A stretch of DNA of 64,000 nt, from positions 744,001 through 808,000 of the forward strand of contig JAGFMI010000003.1 of NCBI GenBank assembly GCA_021030905.1, read 5' to 3'. Positions 31,618 through 43,100 of this stretch are shown in pieces. Source of the DNA: Pyrenula massariospora (taxonomy: Eukaryota > Ascomycota > Eurotiomycetes > Pyrenulales > Pyrenulaceae). Position numbers and translations under genes: made by a program. The notes beneath the pieces are model-generated. The model worked only from the letters and a program-made list of their open reading frames with translations. It made no database searches and was not told where the DNA came from. Every line of letters begins with the position of its first letter. The first letter of the stretch is position 1.

Positions 31618-34600
31618 ATGTACCATTCTGGCCAGTCAGAAGTCGGCCGTCCTCTCCACGTCCGCCCACGTACTCATTTTTGTTCATCGAATCCTAATGC
31701 TCGACACCTTTCCGGACACGCCGAGCGGTGTGGCAGTATCGGGGACATGTTGCGTGGGACCGTAACATATACATCACTTCAAACATCTATCGATCCTGTT
31801 CCGTCAAGGCGATTATCATCGGTTGAGGAACAGCCGCGCCGAAACTCACTCATTTTGCATCGACGCGTCAGTGAGGATTTTGGAACTAGCCCTGACTCCA
31901 AGTCTCGATCAAGTTCACTTTCTCCGATCCAGACTCGACCATCCACGAGAGCTCTTTCATACTGCTCACCGCCATTTGATGTGTCCACGACGTCGTCCGA
32001 CAATGATCTCATAAGTCAGGATGAGGTTAGCAGAGCCCACTCAAGGTCCAGGAGGCTGTCCGAAAGATTAGACCCAGTCCGCCGGAATTCAAAAGCCAGC
32101 GATCCAACCTCAATTGAGTCCATGAGTGATGGCAACATTCCTCCCAGGCGTGTGTCGTCACGTGAGATTGTTAGCGAACCAGAGAGTCTACTGCAGATGC
32201 CGCTGATAGAAGTCCCCGGATCTTTAGAAGAGACATATGAAGCCTGGAATATTACTAAGAATTATACCAAACAGTCAAGAGAACCAAGCTCGGACTCATC
32301 TACGTCAACTGGTTCGTCGACTTGCCTCCGGAATGATGCTTTTCCAGGCCATAGAGACACGCTGGCTCGAATTAAGTACTCGCGCAGACCTGCACCAGAA
32401 GTTCCTCCTATGGTGTTCATCCACCTCTGCCGATTCCTCTCCTTTAGGGACTATCAGTCATTGCGTCTTGTAAGTAAAGTCTGGCTTCATAGCCTACCTC
32501 CACCCAAATTGCCGCCTCAGTATTTCCTACCTCGAGAAGTGATTCAACAAATTCAGGGTCATCTTCGCCCTCATGATTTTAATGCTGCGAGATATACATG
32601 TCGAGCCTGGCTACTTGCTAGCCTCGACAAGAGAATTCTGACCAAAATGCTCAAGAAGGCTGGTTACTGGCATGCAGCCGCCCTCGATCTCAGACAAAGG
32701 CAGGAAAAGCTATTCGCTGCCAGAGGCACGGATCCTGATGGGAACGTCAATATGTATGATGGTGCAAACGATCAGGCTTCGAATACTACAGAGTCGCAAA
32801 CAGAAGAGTGGGTGCTCTCGCGGAGGTTGGCAACAGAGTGTATGCTCTCATCCGCATGGCGCGGTAGTGCCTTCATGACCGATCATACGTTGAATCGGTT
32901 TCATATGACAATGACGGTAGACCTGAAAGCCCTCGAGACGGCTAATACAGCTAGAAACCAGGATATGGATCCTGTCAAGCCAGTTCTCACAGTCTCTGGC
33001 TGTGGCAGATTTCTTCTTGTTAGTGTAGCTCGGATTATCTTTGTTTACAGGCTTGTCAATTCTCCATTGGTAACACTAAGGCCAGTTACAAAAATCAAAT
33101 GTCCAGATGATGTTCTTGCTATCAGCATGGATACTTCTTGCAACCGATATGCTATCGCTGCGCTGCTTCAAGGGCGAATGGGTATGGTCTGTGATATCCG
33201 AGGAGCAATGAACGGGAGACAAGACGTCTGCGAAAGTTACGGTCATCAAGCACAGAATTCCCACGGGGTCTCATTCACTAATCTGGACCTTGATGCTGGC
33301 TCAGAGCTTCGACATGCTGCCAGCGTCCCCCAACGCAGATCCGAGATCACTACCTCCAGCTTTTACCCTTTCAAGACCACCTCAAGCAGTCGATCTCCTC
33401 TCCATTCCCAAAGCAAACGCAGAGTATCGATAAGTCCTCGCACCCCACCAAGTAGAGAATCGGAGATTCCCATGGAAACCGGCCCGAGAAGCATTTACCG
33501 CAATCTGGGCTCGGTCGAAGACCCACCAAGAAGCGTCGCCATCTGCCCGCAACGACGTTGCGTTGCTTTCGGATGTGGAATGGGCGTCGAGCTCCACTGG
33601 GTGGACGCACTGTCAGAGATCGACTTGAACCGCTGGTTCCCCCTCTCCGCCCCCGCCGACTTTCTCTTCTTCCTCACTCCAAGGGCCAGCGCTAACAGCG
33701 CAAGCAAGCTCCGTCTCATCTCTTCCGCCTCCGGCCAACCCTCCGAACACGACTTTCCTCCATCCCAACCCCCCCGACGCTCCGTCAGCAACGCTCAGCC
33801 CCCCCAACTGACCGAAGTCCGCCACGACCCCTCCTCCAACCACATCGCAAACCTCTTCTTCACCAACCTCCCCACCACCCGCTCCCCCCCTCCTCCCCCA
33901 ACAGACCCCCGCCAAACCACCCCCACCCCCCACCACCCCATCCGCCACGAACTCAGCCTCCTCCGCGCCGTCGACTGCGACCACTACCGCGCCGTCCCCC
34001 TCTCCGACGGCACACATATGCTCTTCACCGACCCCGAAACCGGCTTCTTGTGCCTGGGCAGCGACGCGCCCCTCGGTAACCCCACCAAGCTCCTCCGCAA
34101 GGTCGTCTGCGTGCCGCCCCCAGACATCATGCCCCCCGACCACCACAACAACAACGAAGAAGAAGGGGAGAGTGCAGCGCCGTCGAGACCGGATCACTAC
34201 ACCGCCTCCCCCGACCTCGACCGGGGCGTCCGCATCGTCGCCGCCTACTCCCGCCACATCATTCTCTACAACCTCCCCGCCGACATTTTCGAAGAACTAA
34301 AACGCGTCTCTCTCCCCCTCCCCTTTCACCACAACCCCAGCTCGCCTAGTGCCTCCGGCGGGGCGTTGGCGACGAGCGACCTCCTGATGGACGTGTACAT
34401 GGACCAAACGGCGAACCCGGAGACGACCGGGGTGTCGAGGGCGAATTCGTTGAACGTGCTGGATCGGGTGGCTTGGGGGACGAGGAGTATTAGGGTTTCT
34501 GGGGTACATGTGGGGAGTGTGGAGGGGGAGGGGGTAGGGGCGATGAGTGTTGAGTGTGGGGGTGGGGGGGTTAGGGTTTGGGGGTTTGGTAAGGGGGGGG

Positions 34601-34947
34601 TGGGGGTGGGGGGGTTTGTTTGGGAGCTTGGGGATCCTGGGGGGAAGGGAGGGGGAGGGGTGAGGAGGGTGGTGGTGAGGGGGGATGGGGGGGTTGTGGA
34701 TGAGGATGCGGATGCGGGTGTGGGTGTTGGGGATTGTGAAGAGGAGGGGGAGGGGGAGGGGTGGGATGGGATTAGAGCGGAGGCGAGCTGTGAGAGTTTG
34801 GGAGATGATGATGATGAGAGCCCGCCGAGTCCTGGGACGGAGAGGCCGCCGCACGCGCAGACGGGGAGGGGGAGGCGGCATGTGAGCTTTTTGGATGGGG
34901 TCACGGATTCGGGCAGGGATTGGACGTGGAAGGGGATGCTATTTTAG
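31618..34947 (+). CDS. Large F-box protein with WD-like C-terminal half
   Basis: One uninterrupted frame of 1109 residues. The N-terminal 250 residues are Ser/Arg-rich and disordered. F-box-like motifs are at about residues 262-292 (VPPMVFIHLCRFLSFRDYQS) and 303-335 (LPREVIQQIQGHLRPHDFNA, then RYTCRAWL). The rest has beta-propeller-like strands (VSGCGRFLLVSVARIIFVYRL, DVLAISMDTSCNRYAIAALL, RSVAICPQRRCVAFGCGMGVELHWVD) and ends with RRHVSFLDGV and DWTWKGMLF. It probably recruits a substrate to an SCF ubiquitin ligase through Skp1. The base composition flips from C-rich (33.6-34.37 kb) to G-rich (34.4-34.8 kb) within the frame. Confidence 0.85.
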   Translation: MYHSGQSEVGRPLHVRPRTHFCSSNPNARHLSGHAERCGSIGDMLRGTVTYTSLQTSIDPVPSRRLSSVEEQPRRNSLILHRRVSEDFGTSPDSKSRSSSLSPIQTRPSTRALSYCSPPFDVSTTSSDNDLISQDEVSRAHSRSRRLSERLDPVRRNSKASDPTSIESMSDGNIPPRRVSSREIVSEPESLLQMPLIEVPGSLEETYEAWNITKNYTKQSREPSSDSSTSTGSSTCLRNDAFPGHRDTLARIKYSRRPAPEVPPMVFIHLCRFLSFRDYQSLRLVSKVWLHSLPPPKLPPQYFLPREVIQQIQGHLRPHDFNAARYTCRAWLLASLDKRILTKMLKKAGYWHAAALDLRQRQEKLFAARGTDPDGNVNMYDGANDQASNTTESQTEEWVLSRRLATECMLSSAWRGSAFMTDHTLNRFHMTMTVDLKALETANTARNQDMDPVKPVLTVSGCGRFLLVSVARIIFVYRLVNSPLVTLRPVTKIKCPDDVLAISMDTSCNRYAIAALLQGRMGMVCDIRGAMNGRQDVCESYGHQAQNSHGVSFTNLDLDAGSELRHAASVPQRRSEITTSSFYPFKTTSSSRSPLHSQSKRRVSISPRTPPSRESEIPMETGPRSIYRNLGSVEDPPRSVAICPQRRCVAFGCGMGVELHWVDALSEIDLNRWFPLSAPADFLFFLTPRASANSASKLRLISSASGQPSEHDFPPSQPPRRSVSNAQPPQLTEVRHDPSSNHIANLFFTNLPTTRSPPPPPTDPRQTTPTPHHPIRHELSLLRAVDCDHYRAVPLSDGTHMLFTDPETGFLCLGSDAPLGNPTKLLRKVVCVPPPDIMPPDHHNNNEEEGESAAPSRPDHYTASPDLDRGVRIVAAYSRHIILYNLPADIFEELKRVSLPLPFHHNPSSPSASGGALATSDLLMDVYMDQTANPETTGVSRANSLNVLDRVAWGTRSIRVSGVHVGSVEGEGVGAMSVECGGGGVRVWGFGKGGVGVGGFVWELGDPGGKGGGGVRRVVVRGDGGVVDEDADAGVGVGDCEEEGEGEGWDGIRAEASCESLGDDDDESPPSPGTERPPHAQTGRGRRHVSFLDGVTDSGRDWTWKGMLF

Positions 34948-35116
34948 TCTTTGGCATCTGCGGTTGAGGAGTGAGTGTTCTCGTAAAAAGCGGGGAGGCT
35001 CATTGGCTGGGCTTGGATTGGATTAGAGTGGTACGGTGTGAAATGATGGTTGGTCGAAGGTAATGCAGATACAAGAGATTGCGTGGAAAATTTTATTGTT
35101 ATTATTGAAATGAATA

Positions 35117-36253
35117 CTACGGTCCCTTTCCGGCGATTCCCGTGTAAGCTGAGGCGTTGAAATGGTATTCTTTCATGAAGTCCATGATTGTGTCCTATGT
35201 TACTGTTAGCCAGCCGATTATAAAAAAACCCCTCGTAGAACTCAGGGATAGTACTCACCCAATCCCGACAAACATGTCCAACCCCCCACCCCTCCACCGC
35301 AATGCGCCGTCCATCCTCCTCTTCGCGCGGCCACTCGAGCGCCAGGTCCCCCGCGCACATGACGCCCTGGCGCAGGTAGTCGAGGCAGTGCGGGACGTGG
35401 GCGCCGCGGGGGCCGTCGAGGAGCTTGGCTTTAGACACATCGCCCGACACGACACCGTGCAGGAGGAGGTAGTAGGCGTGGCGGATCTGGCCGAGGCAGT
35501 GGAGTTGGTGGAAGAGGGTTGTGCTGTAGATTGGACCCCTGGGTTGCGTGGGGGTTAGGGGGTGGTTTGGGGGGAAGCAGGATGGGGGAAGGGGCTTACC
35601 AGGTGGTTGGTTGGCCGGGGGGGAGGGAGAGGGAGGAGGGGGTGAAGGGGGGCGGGAGGTAGGTGAAGCCGCGGCCAGGCTGGGGGGTGGTTAGTGGGGA
35701 GGATATGATAGAGAGGGTAGCGGAAGAAGTGCAGGGAGGTTTGCAAAGGGGGGAGGTTGGACGAGGAGAGAAAAAGAGGACTGGTTGCTCACAGGGAGGA
35801 GTTGGTCCCATGCAAGGTCGGTCAAGAGGTCGGGGCGGGCAGAGAAGGTCTCGTTAGGTTGGAAGATTGTAGTTGTCCATGGGACTGCGGAAGTAGTCGT
35901 TAGTTGCGTGATGCGTGTAGAAATGAGGTTTGAGGGTTGAGCAAAAGGCTCGTACTGTATGGGAAAGGGTCGGAGAGCTGTCCTTCATCTTTGTTGCTTT
36001 TAGAGGATATAGACGAGGAGACTGATTGAGACGGATGTTGTGGGCTGAAAAGGAAGAAGATGAGCGATGTGATGGCGACACCGGAGAGAAATGAGAAGGT
36101 CGTTTGTAGGAGAGAGGAATGACGGCTTGAGACCGACTTCGAAACAGCTGTTGAAGGTTCTTTCTCAAGGTCTGACAGCTCAGAATCCGGGACCGGCACA
36201 TAAGCTTGCGAGGCTGCAGCGGCGGCGGACCATGGCATTTTGATGCCCGGCAT
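35117..36253 (-). CDS. Second UstYa-family (DUF3328) protein, isolated
   Basis: Five exons: 36253-35956, 35884-35793, 35679-35600, 35538-35259 and 35194-35117; 275 residues. A cytosolic N-terminus with EL.DLEKE is followed by a transmembrane helix at about residues 48-69. Then come IPWTTTIFQPNETF, AWDQLLPPGRGFTYL, the HQLHC motif (167-171), HVPHC (204-208) with LDYLRQGVMCAGDLALEW, and HVCRDW before the last exon (DTIMDFMKEY). Both HxxHC motifs are complete. No precursor-like gene with KR-bounded repeats was found in the flanks. It may act on the precursor at 3.8 kb, on a peptide elsewhere, or in another oxidation; the sequence does not decide. It is tail-to-tail with the F-box gene, 169 bp apart. 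Confidence 0.88.
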
Positions 36254-37552
36254 GGCGAAGAAGTTTCTCTTGATCTCGAGAATGTGTCAACATTTGGCTG
36301 CTATGTTGTTCTGTTTCCTCCTTCCCTTCCTCCTCTTCTCCTGCCGCTTAAGCGACACCAGTTGCAGCCAGCGCTTGAGAATGGAATGTTGAATCTGGAA
36401 TGAAGCCCGACCGAGGTTGATAGATAACAACGACGGATTTCCTGATACAGCACGAAGCGCCGAGGTCAGCTGCAGTCTCTGGAAGTCCGTGATTCGAGTT
36501 CGTGGAGTATCAGATTTCTTGGTTCTGGATGTGTTCCCCACACTCTGCGGGAGGATCTATTAATCACGTCGGTGGAGAGCAATCATACCCGATTAGGCAG
36601 GCCAGGGTCATGGCAAAAATGAGGAGAACCAGCGGGGGCGGAGAACGCGGAGGAGAAGTTTTGAAATCAACGCCCCAATTCTCGGATGTTTGATGCTAAA
36701 CAATGGCGAATGGAGTTTAGGGCTCTTTCAAGCGGTTCCATTTCCACCAGTCATTTAAATTTAAGATGAGTACCTGATGCTTCCTCACCTTGATTGCGTG
36801 GCTTACGAGGGTGCTCTGCCCATGCGGCGATCTTCCCCGCAGGGATGATCCTTTTTGCTTTTTCTCCTGCAGATGACGGACGTCTCGGAGCATGTACAAC
36901 TTTATGCAGACAGCTCTCGGACATATGCTTCTTTTAGTCAAGTGATTGACAAGATGCTGAAATATTTGTCAAAAGGTGCAACCTCGTTGTGCCTCCCATT
37001 CGAATGAAAAGGGAATGGCCGTGCAAGATTAGAAGTTCGCACTAGTGGGTAATGGTTGGTGGCGTTGGGGCTGGAATGCCTCCGTTTAATCCGGAACCTT
37101 GTTCGCTCTCTAATTTAGGTGGAGATTTTGTACCTTACTAGGTAGTTGCTGCTCTTCTTCCATAACTTCTCATTCGCCGACTGTCAAACACGTGATGTAA
37201 TGCTGAGCTACTGCGCCGCGGCGTCAAAGCATCAGCAATATGATGATTGTTTTTGCCCCACGCGGATCTTCCCGACTGCTTGCCAACAATGCACTTTAAT
37301 AGGGCATCTTAGATAGCTTGTATAGGCATTGAGCTAGGATCGACAGGCGGAGAAACAGGACGGGTGACCGGTTGTATTTGGGAGCTTCTTCGCGAACTCG
37401 CCGCTCGCCATGTAGTACATAATGTGGGCTGGATGCCAATGTTGATTGCTTTCCTTAGCAGGCACCCCAGGCTCTGCCCATTCCCACCATCTCCCCTACC
37501 TTCGATCCCCTGTATCTCCTCGATCCTTAGGCTTTTCAGCTCAGATCTTACC
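36254..37552. other. Divergent intergenic region, no gene seen
   Basis: Between the UstYa start (minus) and the cutinase-family start (plus). Short frames only. I searched for KR-spaced repeats typical of RiPP precursors and saw none. Confidence 0.55.
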
Positions 37553-38514
37553 ATGGCGCCCGTTGTGAACTTCCTTCTCGCCCTTGCTCTTGCTGCACCT
37601 TCGCTTTCGAACCCCACACCTAAGTTTCCGTTGCGCGAACGTCAAACATGCATGGGCCAGAGCTGTATCATTGCCGCCCTGTCCGGGTCTTCGGGCCAGC
37701 CCTTCAATCCTACCAAAGCGCCTGACGGCGGTACCACTGAGGGCGACTGCTGTATTATCAGCTTCAACCCCTCGGTACGACCGCAGCTAGAAGCTTTCAA
37801 TCCCAATATCACCACGACATGTCCTGCTTCAAAGCGCACTAAGCGCGAGACCGTGGAGCGCGGGACAACAGTTGAACGCGCTGTGTGCCTGCCATATACG
37901 TTGCTTTATGCCCGTGGAACCACAGAGCCAGGAACCCTTGGCATTACGGTCGGGCCAGCGTTGGCGGCAGGGCTTGAGGTAGCGGATCCTGGAAAATGGA
38001 ATATTATTGGTGTACCATACGACGCTTCAGATGATGGCGACTATTGTTTGGGGCTTCCAGGCGGTGCGGTCCTGACGCCTTTGCTCGAATCGACTGCCAA
38101 GAGCTGTCCAAACACAAAGATCATCGTCAGCGGATATAGCCAAGGCGCGTTAGTGACACATAACGTGAGCGATCCAAGACTTTCCCGGTGATATTCCAGA
38201 GCACTGCTAATAAATCTGAAATAGGGCATCGCATTTGCCTCGGATGCGGCCAAAAAGCGCGTGACCGGCGTTGTTGTGTTCGGAGATCCTTTTGATGTTG
38301 GTGTCCCGGCTCCTTGCGCCATGAGTATATGCTGATCTTTTCCTTCACTTTCCAGGGAGCACCAATCAAAGGCTACAATGGACCCATCAAGACATTCTGT
38401 GCTCAGGGAGACGAGGTGTGTGATGGCGAGTTCGAGATTAGTGCAGCACATCTCTCGTACGCAGTTACAGATATCGTGCCGGCGGTAGCTTTCATTCAAG
38501 GACTAGTAACTTGA
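37553..38514 (+). CDS. Secreted cutinase-family serine hydrolase
   Basis: Exons 37553-38164, 38225-38296 and 38356-38514; 280 residues. A signal peptide (VVNFLLALALAAPSLS) is followed by an about 90-residue Cys-containing N-terminal region ending in dibasic SKRTKRE, then the alpha/beta-hydrolase core: LLYARGTTEPGTLG, the nucleophile elbow GYSQG (Ser near residue 195), FGDPFDGAPIKGYNG, the acid in GDEVC and the His in AAHLSY. Catalytic triad complete. It hydrolyses cutin or other extracellular esters. The second intron uses GTTGGT (38297), chosen because it gives the family-consistent FGDPFDGAP junction; the GTATAT at 38325 would leave a 31-bp intron and shift frame. The long N-terminal region with a Kex2-like site may be a propeptide. 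Confidence 0.9.
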
Positions 38515-38882
38515 ATGAACATTTGGTGAAAAACGGAGGTAGCTCAGCCAACGAATTGACTGCCAATGTTGTGCAGTTGTTGAATTGACATCAATATTCA
38601 AAGGTTGTTGCCAAGATGCAACAAGTCGCGTTCCCCAAATAGTGCTGCTTTCACGGTAGGTATCTCGAGTACTTGGCGGTGCTTGCGCTTGCAAGATATG
38701 CTAGTAGTTCTGAAGTAGTTTCGACCCTATCCACGAACGTAGAAGAGCGTTACCCATATCAAACGCCAAAGAGAGCCTAAAACTCGAAAAACCTCTACCT
38801 CGGTTAGAGGTCAAGTTCGAGGAATTGCGAAAAGCGTGGAGCGCGAACTTTTTAACTTGCGGGAGTAACACCGCAGGGTCTT
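38515..38882. other. Convergent intergenic region
   Basis: 368 bp between the cutinase-family gene and the F-box-like gene; nothing seen. Confidence 0.6.
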
Positions 38883-39699
38883 TCATAAATGATTCATCAG
38901 CACAGAGTTCCAGTCCAGTGGTGTTGAACTCCAGTCGGTAGCGCCAGGCCTATGGCGATATGTGTATGAAAATGTTCCTTCGGTGCGCCACCGCCCATAG
39001 CATTCTGGGCATTCCAGAGAAGCTTCTTCACACTCCCGCTCGCCGTCCGCCTCTCCACACCAGTTCTCGATGCACCACCAGATGAAAGACCGCTTACATT
39101 TGAGCCTCCGATAGCCGACAATATCAGGCAATTCCGAGAGGCGGTCTAGGTTGGATATCCACCAGCTTAAGTTGGTTGGCCATGGCTTATGGCAGGTAGT
39201 ATTTCGACAGAATTTCCAAGATGAAATAGTGGAGGGCTCGGTAAGAATATATGGAGCAGCATTGGACGGGAGGCGGGAGAGAAGAGAGCATGGAAGCGGA
39301 AGATTCTGCGCACTCCGCATCTCCCAATTTATGCCATTGTGGGAACATCCCATCCGGCGAAGGCGGGCAGGGTGCAGATGGAGAAAAAGGCGCGTAAGCC
39401 TGGTACAGGTCAAAGCAAGTATCACCTGGTCGATAGGCGACTGGCTCTCAAGGATGTGAAGGAGCAACTCGTTCGGAAGGGCATCAAGGATTGACTTTGG
39501 CCGGGAGACATTATCGGTGAAGGGTGAAGACGGCTTCGGTAGCGCTGAATTGATTGAGGCCTAGGAATAGTGAGATCAACTACAGCGTACCCGATTGCTT
39601 AACATGACATACCTCCTTCTTTGGACTTCTGCAAGGCTCCTCAATTCCATGTTCCTCAATTCCATGCTCCTCGTAGTCGGGGTACAGGAAGGTGGCCAT
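38883..39699 (-). CDS. Small F-box-like protein
   Basis: Exon 1 is 39699-39613 (ATG); intron 39612-39561 (GTATGT...TTCCTAG); exon 2 is 39560-38883; 254 residues. The F-box-like motif SILDALPNELLLHILESQ, then ALTCTRLTRLF, lies at about residues 45-80. The remainder has Trp- and Cys-rich segments (NTTCHKPWPTNLSWWISNLDR, KRSFIWWCIENWCG, CPECYGRW) common in fungal F-box proteins of unknown target. The N-terminus contains a short 15-bp coding duplication giving EEHGIEEHGIEE. Substrate-adaptor role in an SCF ligase is inferred from the F-box only. Confidence 0.72.
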
Positions 39700-40186
39700 T
39701 GTACTCGCTGGGGGATGAAAGGGTAGTCTCTCCAGTGGCGCTGTTAGGTCTGGCGGACTGTGGGGCAGTTCAATTTGAGCTACAATGACGGGAGTGTCAT
39801 CCCATCTAGCAAAGAAATTTTCTTGACTCGGAGACGCGTCGAGGTCGCGGAAGGATGTTTTGTATCTGGAGCAAGTCAGGCACCCGCGATTAATGCCGGC
39901 AAGGCACACTCGTTCCATTGGCCAATGACGTCGCTACCGCCGATACCTCCGCCCCCATTCCCAACATGGCAAAATGTCAGCTCCAGCTGTCTCCAAGCTA
40001 AGAAAAAGCGTCAGGCATGCAGGTACAAACTTACCCGGAGGCTGTAGTTACCGATCTGTCTTCATTGACATCAGGAACAACCCTTCCGATATACCTGCCT
40101 CCATCACGCCCATGTTCTCCGCCAGCTGTATGCTCTCTCTGTGATCAAGGGCTTCGACAGCCTACTACCTCACCACCTCACCTAAC
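39700..40186. promoter_or_regulatory. Divergent promoter of the F-box-like and debranching-enzyme genes
   Basis: 487 bp between the two start codons; no gene or recognisable site seen. Confidence 0.5.
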
Positions 40187-43100
40187 ATGGCGCTGGAAAC
40201 GCTGCCCTCGACGTCGGAGATTTACCTCATGCCATTGAACGATGATGGCACTCCAGACGTACCGGGAGGATATATATACCTGCCCCCTCCAAGCAGCCCT
40301 CCGTACAGCGTGCGGTTTGCTATTGAAGGGGCTAGCTCGATATGTCGGGAGGGGAGTCTGTGGGTAAACGTGCCCGTCGGCGGAGAGAAATTCGATCGTT
40401 CAAAATTTAGGGAATACAAGTAGGCTTCATGCTGTCTATCAAGAATGAAGTTGACCCCCGGGAAGGTTACGGCCAGATTTCAATCGTACCATCGAGATCG
40501 ACGTGCCGATCACCCAAGCTGGCGCATTTGCCTTTTATACTTCATTCGCGCCTCTACCTGAGTTTTCCATTTCAACGACGCCAGCACCTCCAGCTACAAA
40601 GTCAGAGACATTTTATATCGATGTGTCGCCTAAATTGACATTAGGGAAAGAAACTTTGCCTCTTGACGCCCTATCTATTGTCTCTGTGGTTTCGAAGTTT
40701 ATGGGGAAGTACCCGTCTCAATGGGAGAACCATATTGCTGGCCTTTCGCAACGAGGCTACAACATGGTCCATTTTACACCGCTGCAGGTCCGGGGAGAGT
40801 CAAATTCCCCGTACAGTATCTATGACCAACTGTTGTTCGATCAGGAGAATTTTCCAAATGGGGAGAAAGACATTGCCAATCTGATCAAGAAGATGGAAAG
40901 TGACCATGGGATGCTCGGTCTGACTGATGTCGTCTTCAATCATACTGCAAACAACAGCAAATGGCTAGAGGAGCATCCTGAAGCTGGATACAATGTTGAG
41001 ACTGCTCCCTGGCTAGAAGCTGCCGTTGAGCTTGACGATGCTCTTCTCCAGTTTGGCAACGACCTTGAGAAACACGGGTTGCCGACTGAATTTAAGACGG
41101 CAGATGATCTGACAAAAGTTATTCAAGCAATGCGGGACGTTGTCATCAACGGCATCAGGCTCTGGGAATATTACGCCCTTGACACCAAACGGGATTCAAA
41201 GGCCATAGTTGATGCATATGTGTCGGGTCATGTCAAGCTTCCTCATGGAGGATTTGGCAGCTCAGATATTGGCGGCTTGGATATGGTCAAGCAATGGTCT
41301 TTGAAGCAAAAAGCTGATTTTCTGAAAGACAAAGGAATGCTCAACGGGCTCAGAATTGACGGCCGCTGGTGCCGACAAGTTGATCCTGCTATTGGCGCTG
41401 CTCTTCTCAACGCTATACACGGACGCTATAATGCAGAAACCGGTCATAGTTTTGCTAGAGAAACGATCGATGGAGTCTTAAACGAACTTAACCTCCCTTT
41501 CTACCGTGAGTATGACACTGATGTTGCGGAAATAATGCAGCAAGTCTTCGATCGCATCAAGTACCTTCGACTCGATGAACACGGGCCGAAGCTTGGACCG
41601 ATCACGAAAAAGAATCCGTTTATTGAAACTTACTTCTCGCGCTTGCCTCTGAATGAGACGACTCGCAAGCACAACCCAAAGGCGCTTGCTCTTGTTAACA
41701 ATGGCTGGATATGGGCCGCAGATGCAATGAAGGACAATGCGGGACCGGACTGGCGGCCATATCTGCGCAGAGAAGTCATTGTTTGGTCAGACTGTGTCAA
41801 GCTACGTTATGGAAGAGGGCCTGCAGACAATCCCTTTTTGTGGGACTATATGAGCAAATACACTAGATTGATGGCGAAATACTTTGCGGGATTCCGCATT
41901 GACAACTGTCACTCTACACCTCTCCATGTAGCTGAATATCTACTGGACCAGGCAAGACTGGTGCGACCAAACTTAGCCGTTTTTGCCGAACTCTTCACAG
42001 GCTCAGAAGAGACCGATTATGTATTCGTCAAACGTCTGGGTCTCAGTGCTCTCATTCGGGAAGCAATGCAAGCTTGGAGCACACAGGAGCTGAGTCGCCT
42101 GGTACATCGCCACGGCGGTCGGCCGATCGGTAGCTTTGAGATTGACCTTCCTGCGGACGGCAGTCAAATATCAAGAAATCCTCAAAGTCTCAGTGCCGCA
42201 GGATCTCAGACAAGAGAGGTTGTCCATCATATACGTCAAAGTCCTGTGCATGCACTATTCATGGATTGTACTCACGACAATGAGATGCCTGCCCAGAAGC
42301 GAGACGCACGAGATACCTTGCCAAATGCAGCCTTAGTGAATATGTGCGCTTGTGCCACCGGAAGTGTTATGGGGTATGACGAGGTATATCCGAAATTAGT
42401 CGAAATAGTCTCCGAACAAAGAAAATACTCCTCGCCATATTCGAAAGCAGACGTTCAGATTGGGGCTGGTGAAGGAATAGGTGGAGTAAAGAAATTATTG
42501 AACCAAATCCATACGATGATGGGTAAAGATGGATATGATGAAACTCATATTCACCACGAAGGGGAATATGTGACTGTGCACCGAGTCCATCCAGAGTCAC
42601 GTAAAGGCTTTTTCTTGATTGCCCATACTGCATTTCCCGGATATGGAAATAGTAAGGGCAGTTTCAATCCAGTCCATTTGACAGGAACCAAAGCGAAAGC
42701 ACTTGGAGCCTGGGCGCTCGAAGTTGATGCAAGTGCTGAAGCTAAGGCTATAGCGTTGGAAAATAAAGAATATATAACCGGACTGCCATCACAAACGAAA
42801 GATGTAAAAGGCGTTAGTGTAACGTCGTACAACGCTGACACAATCATCAAGATCCCGGACACTTTCCCACCTGGATCTATTGCGCTGTTCGAAACATGGA
42901 TTCCGGGGGCCGAGCATTCAGAAGGCCTTGGAAATTTTGTTACTAGCGGTGCGGATGAAGCATTTCAAGACCTGGACCTGATCGACCTGAATTTCGTTCT
43001 CTATAGATGTGATGCAGAAGAGCACGATTCTAGCGAGGGCCAAGATGGTGTCTATAATATACCAGGATACGGTCCACTTGTGTACGCTGGGCTTCAGGGC

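Noticed and set aside
34297-34904. 190-codon minus frames opposite the F-box gene
   Set aside because: Pro/Arg low-complexity shadows created by the G-rich plus strand.
36254-37552. A RiPP precursor partner for the second UstYa gene
   Set aside because: Both strands were read for KR-spaced repeats and a signal peptide; none found.
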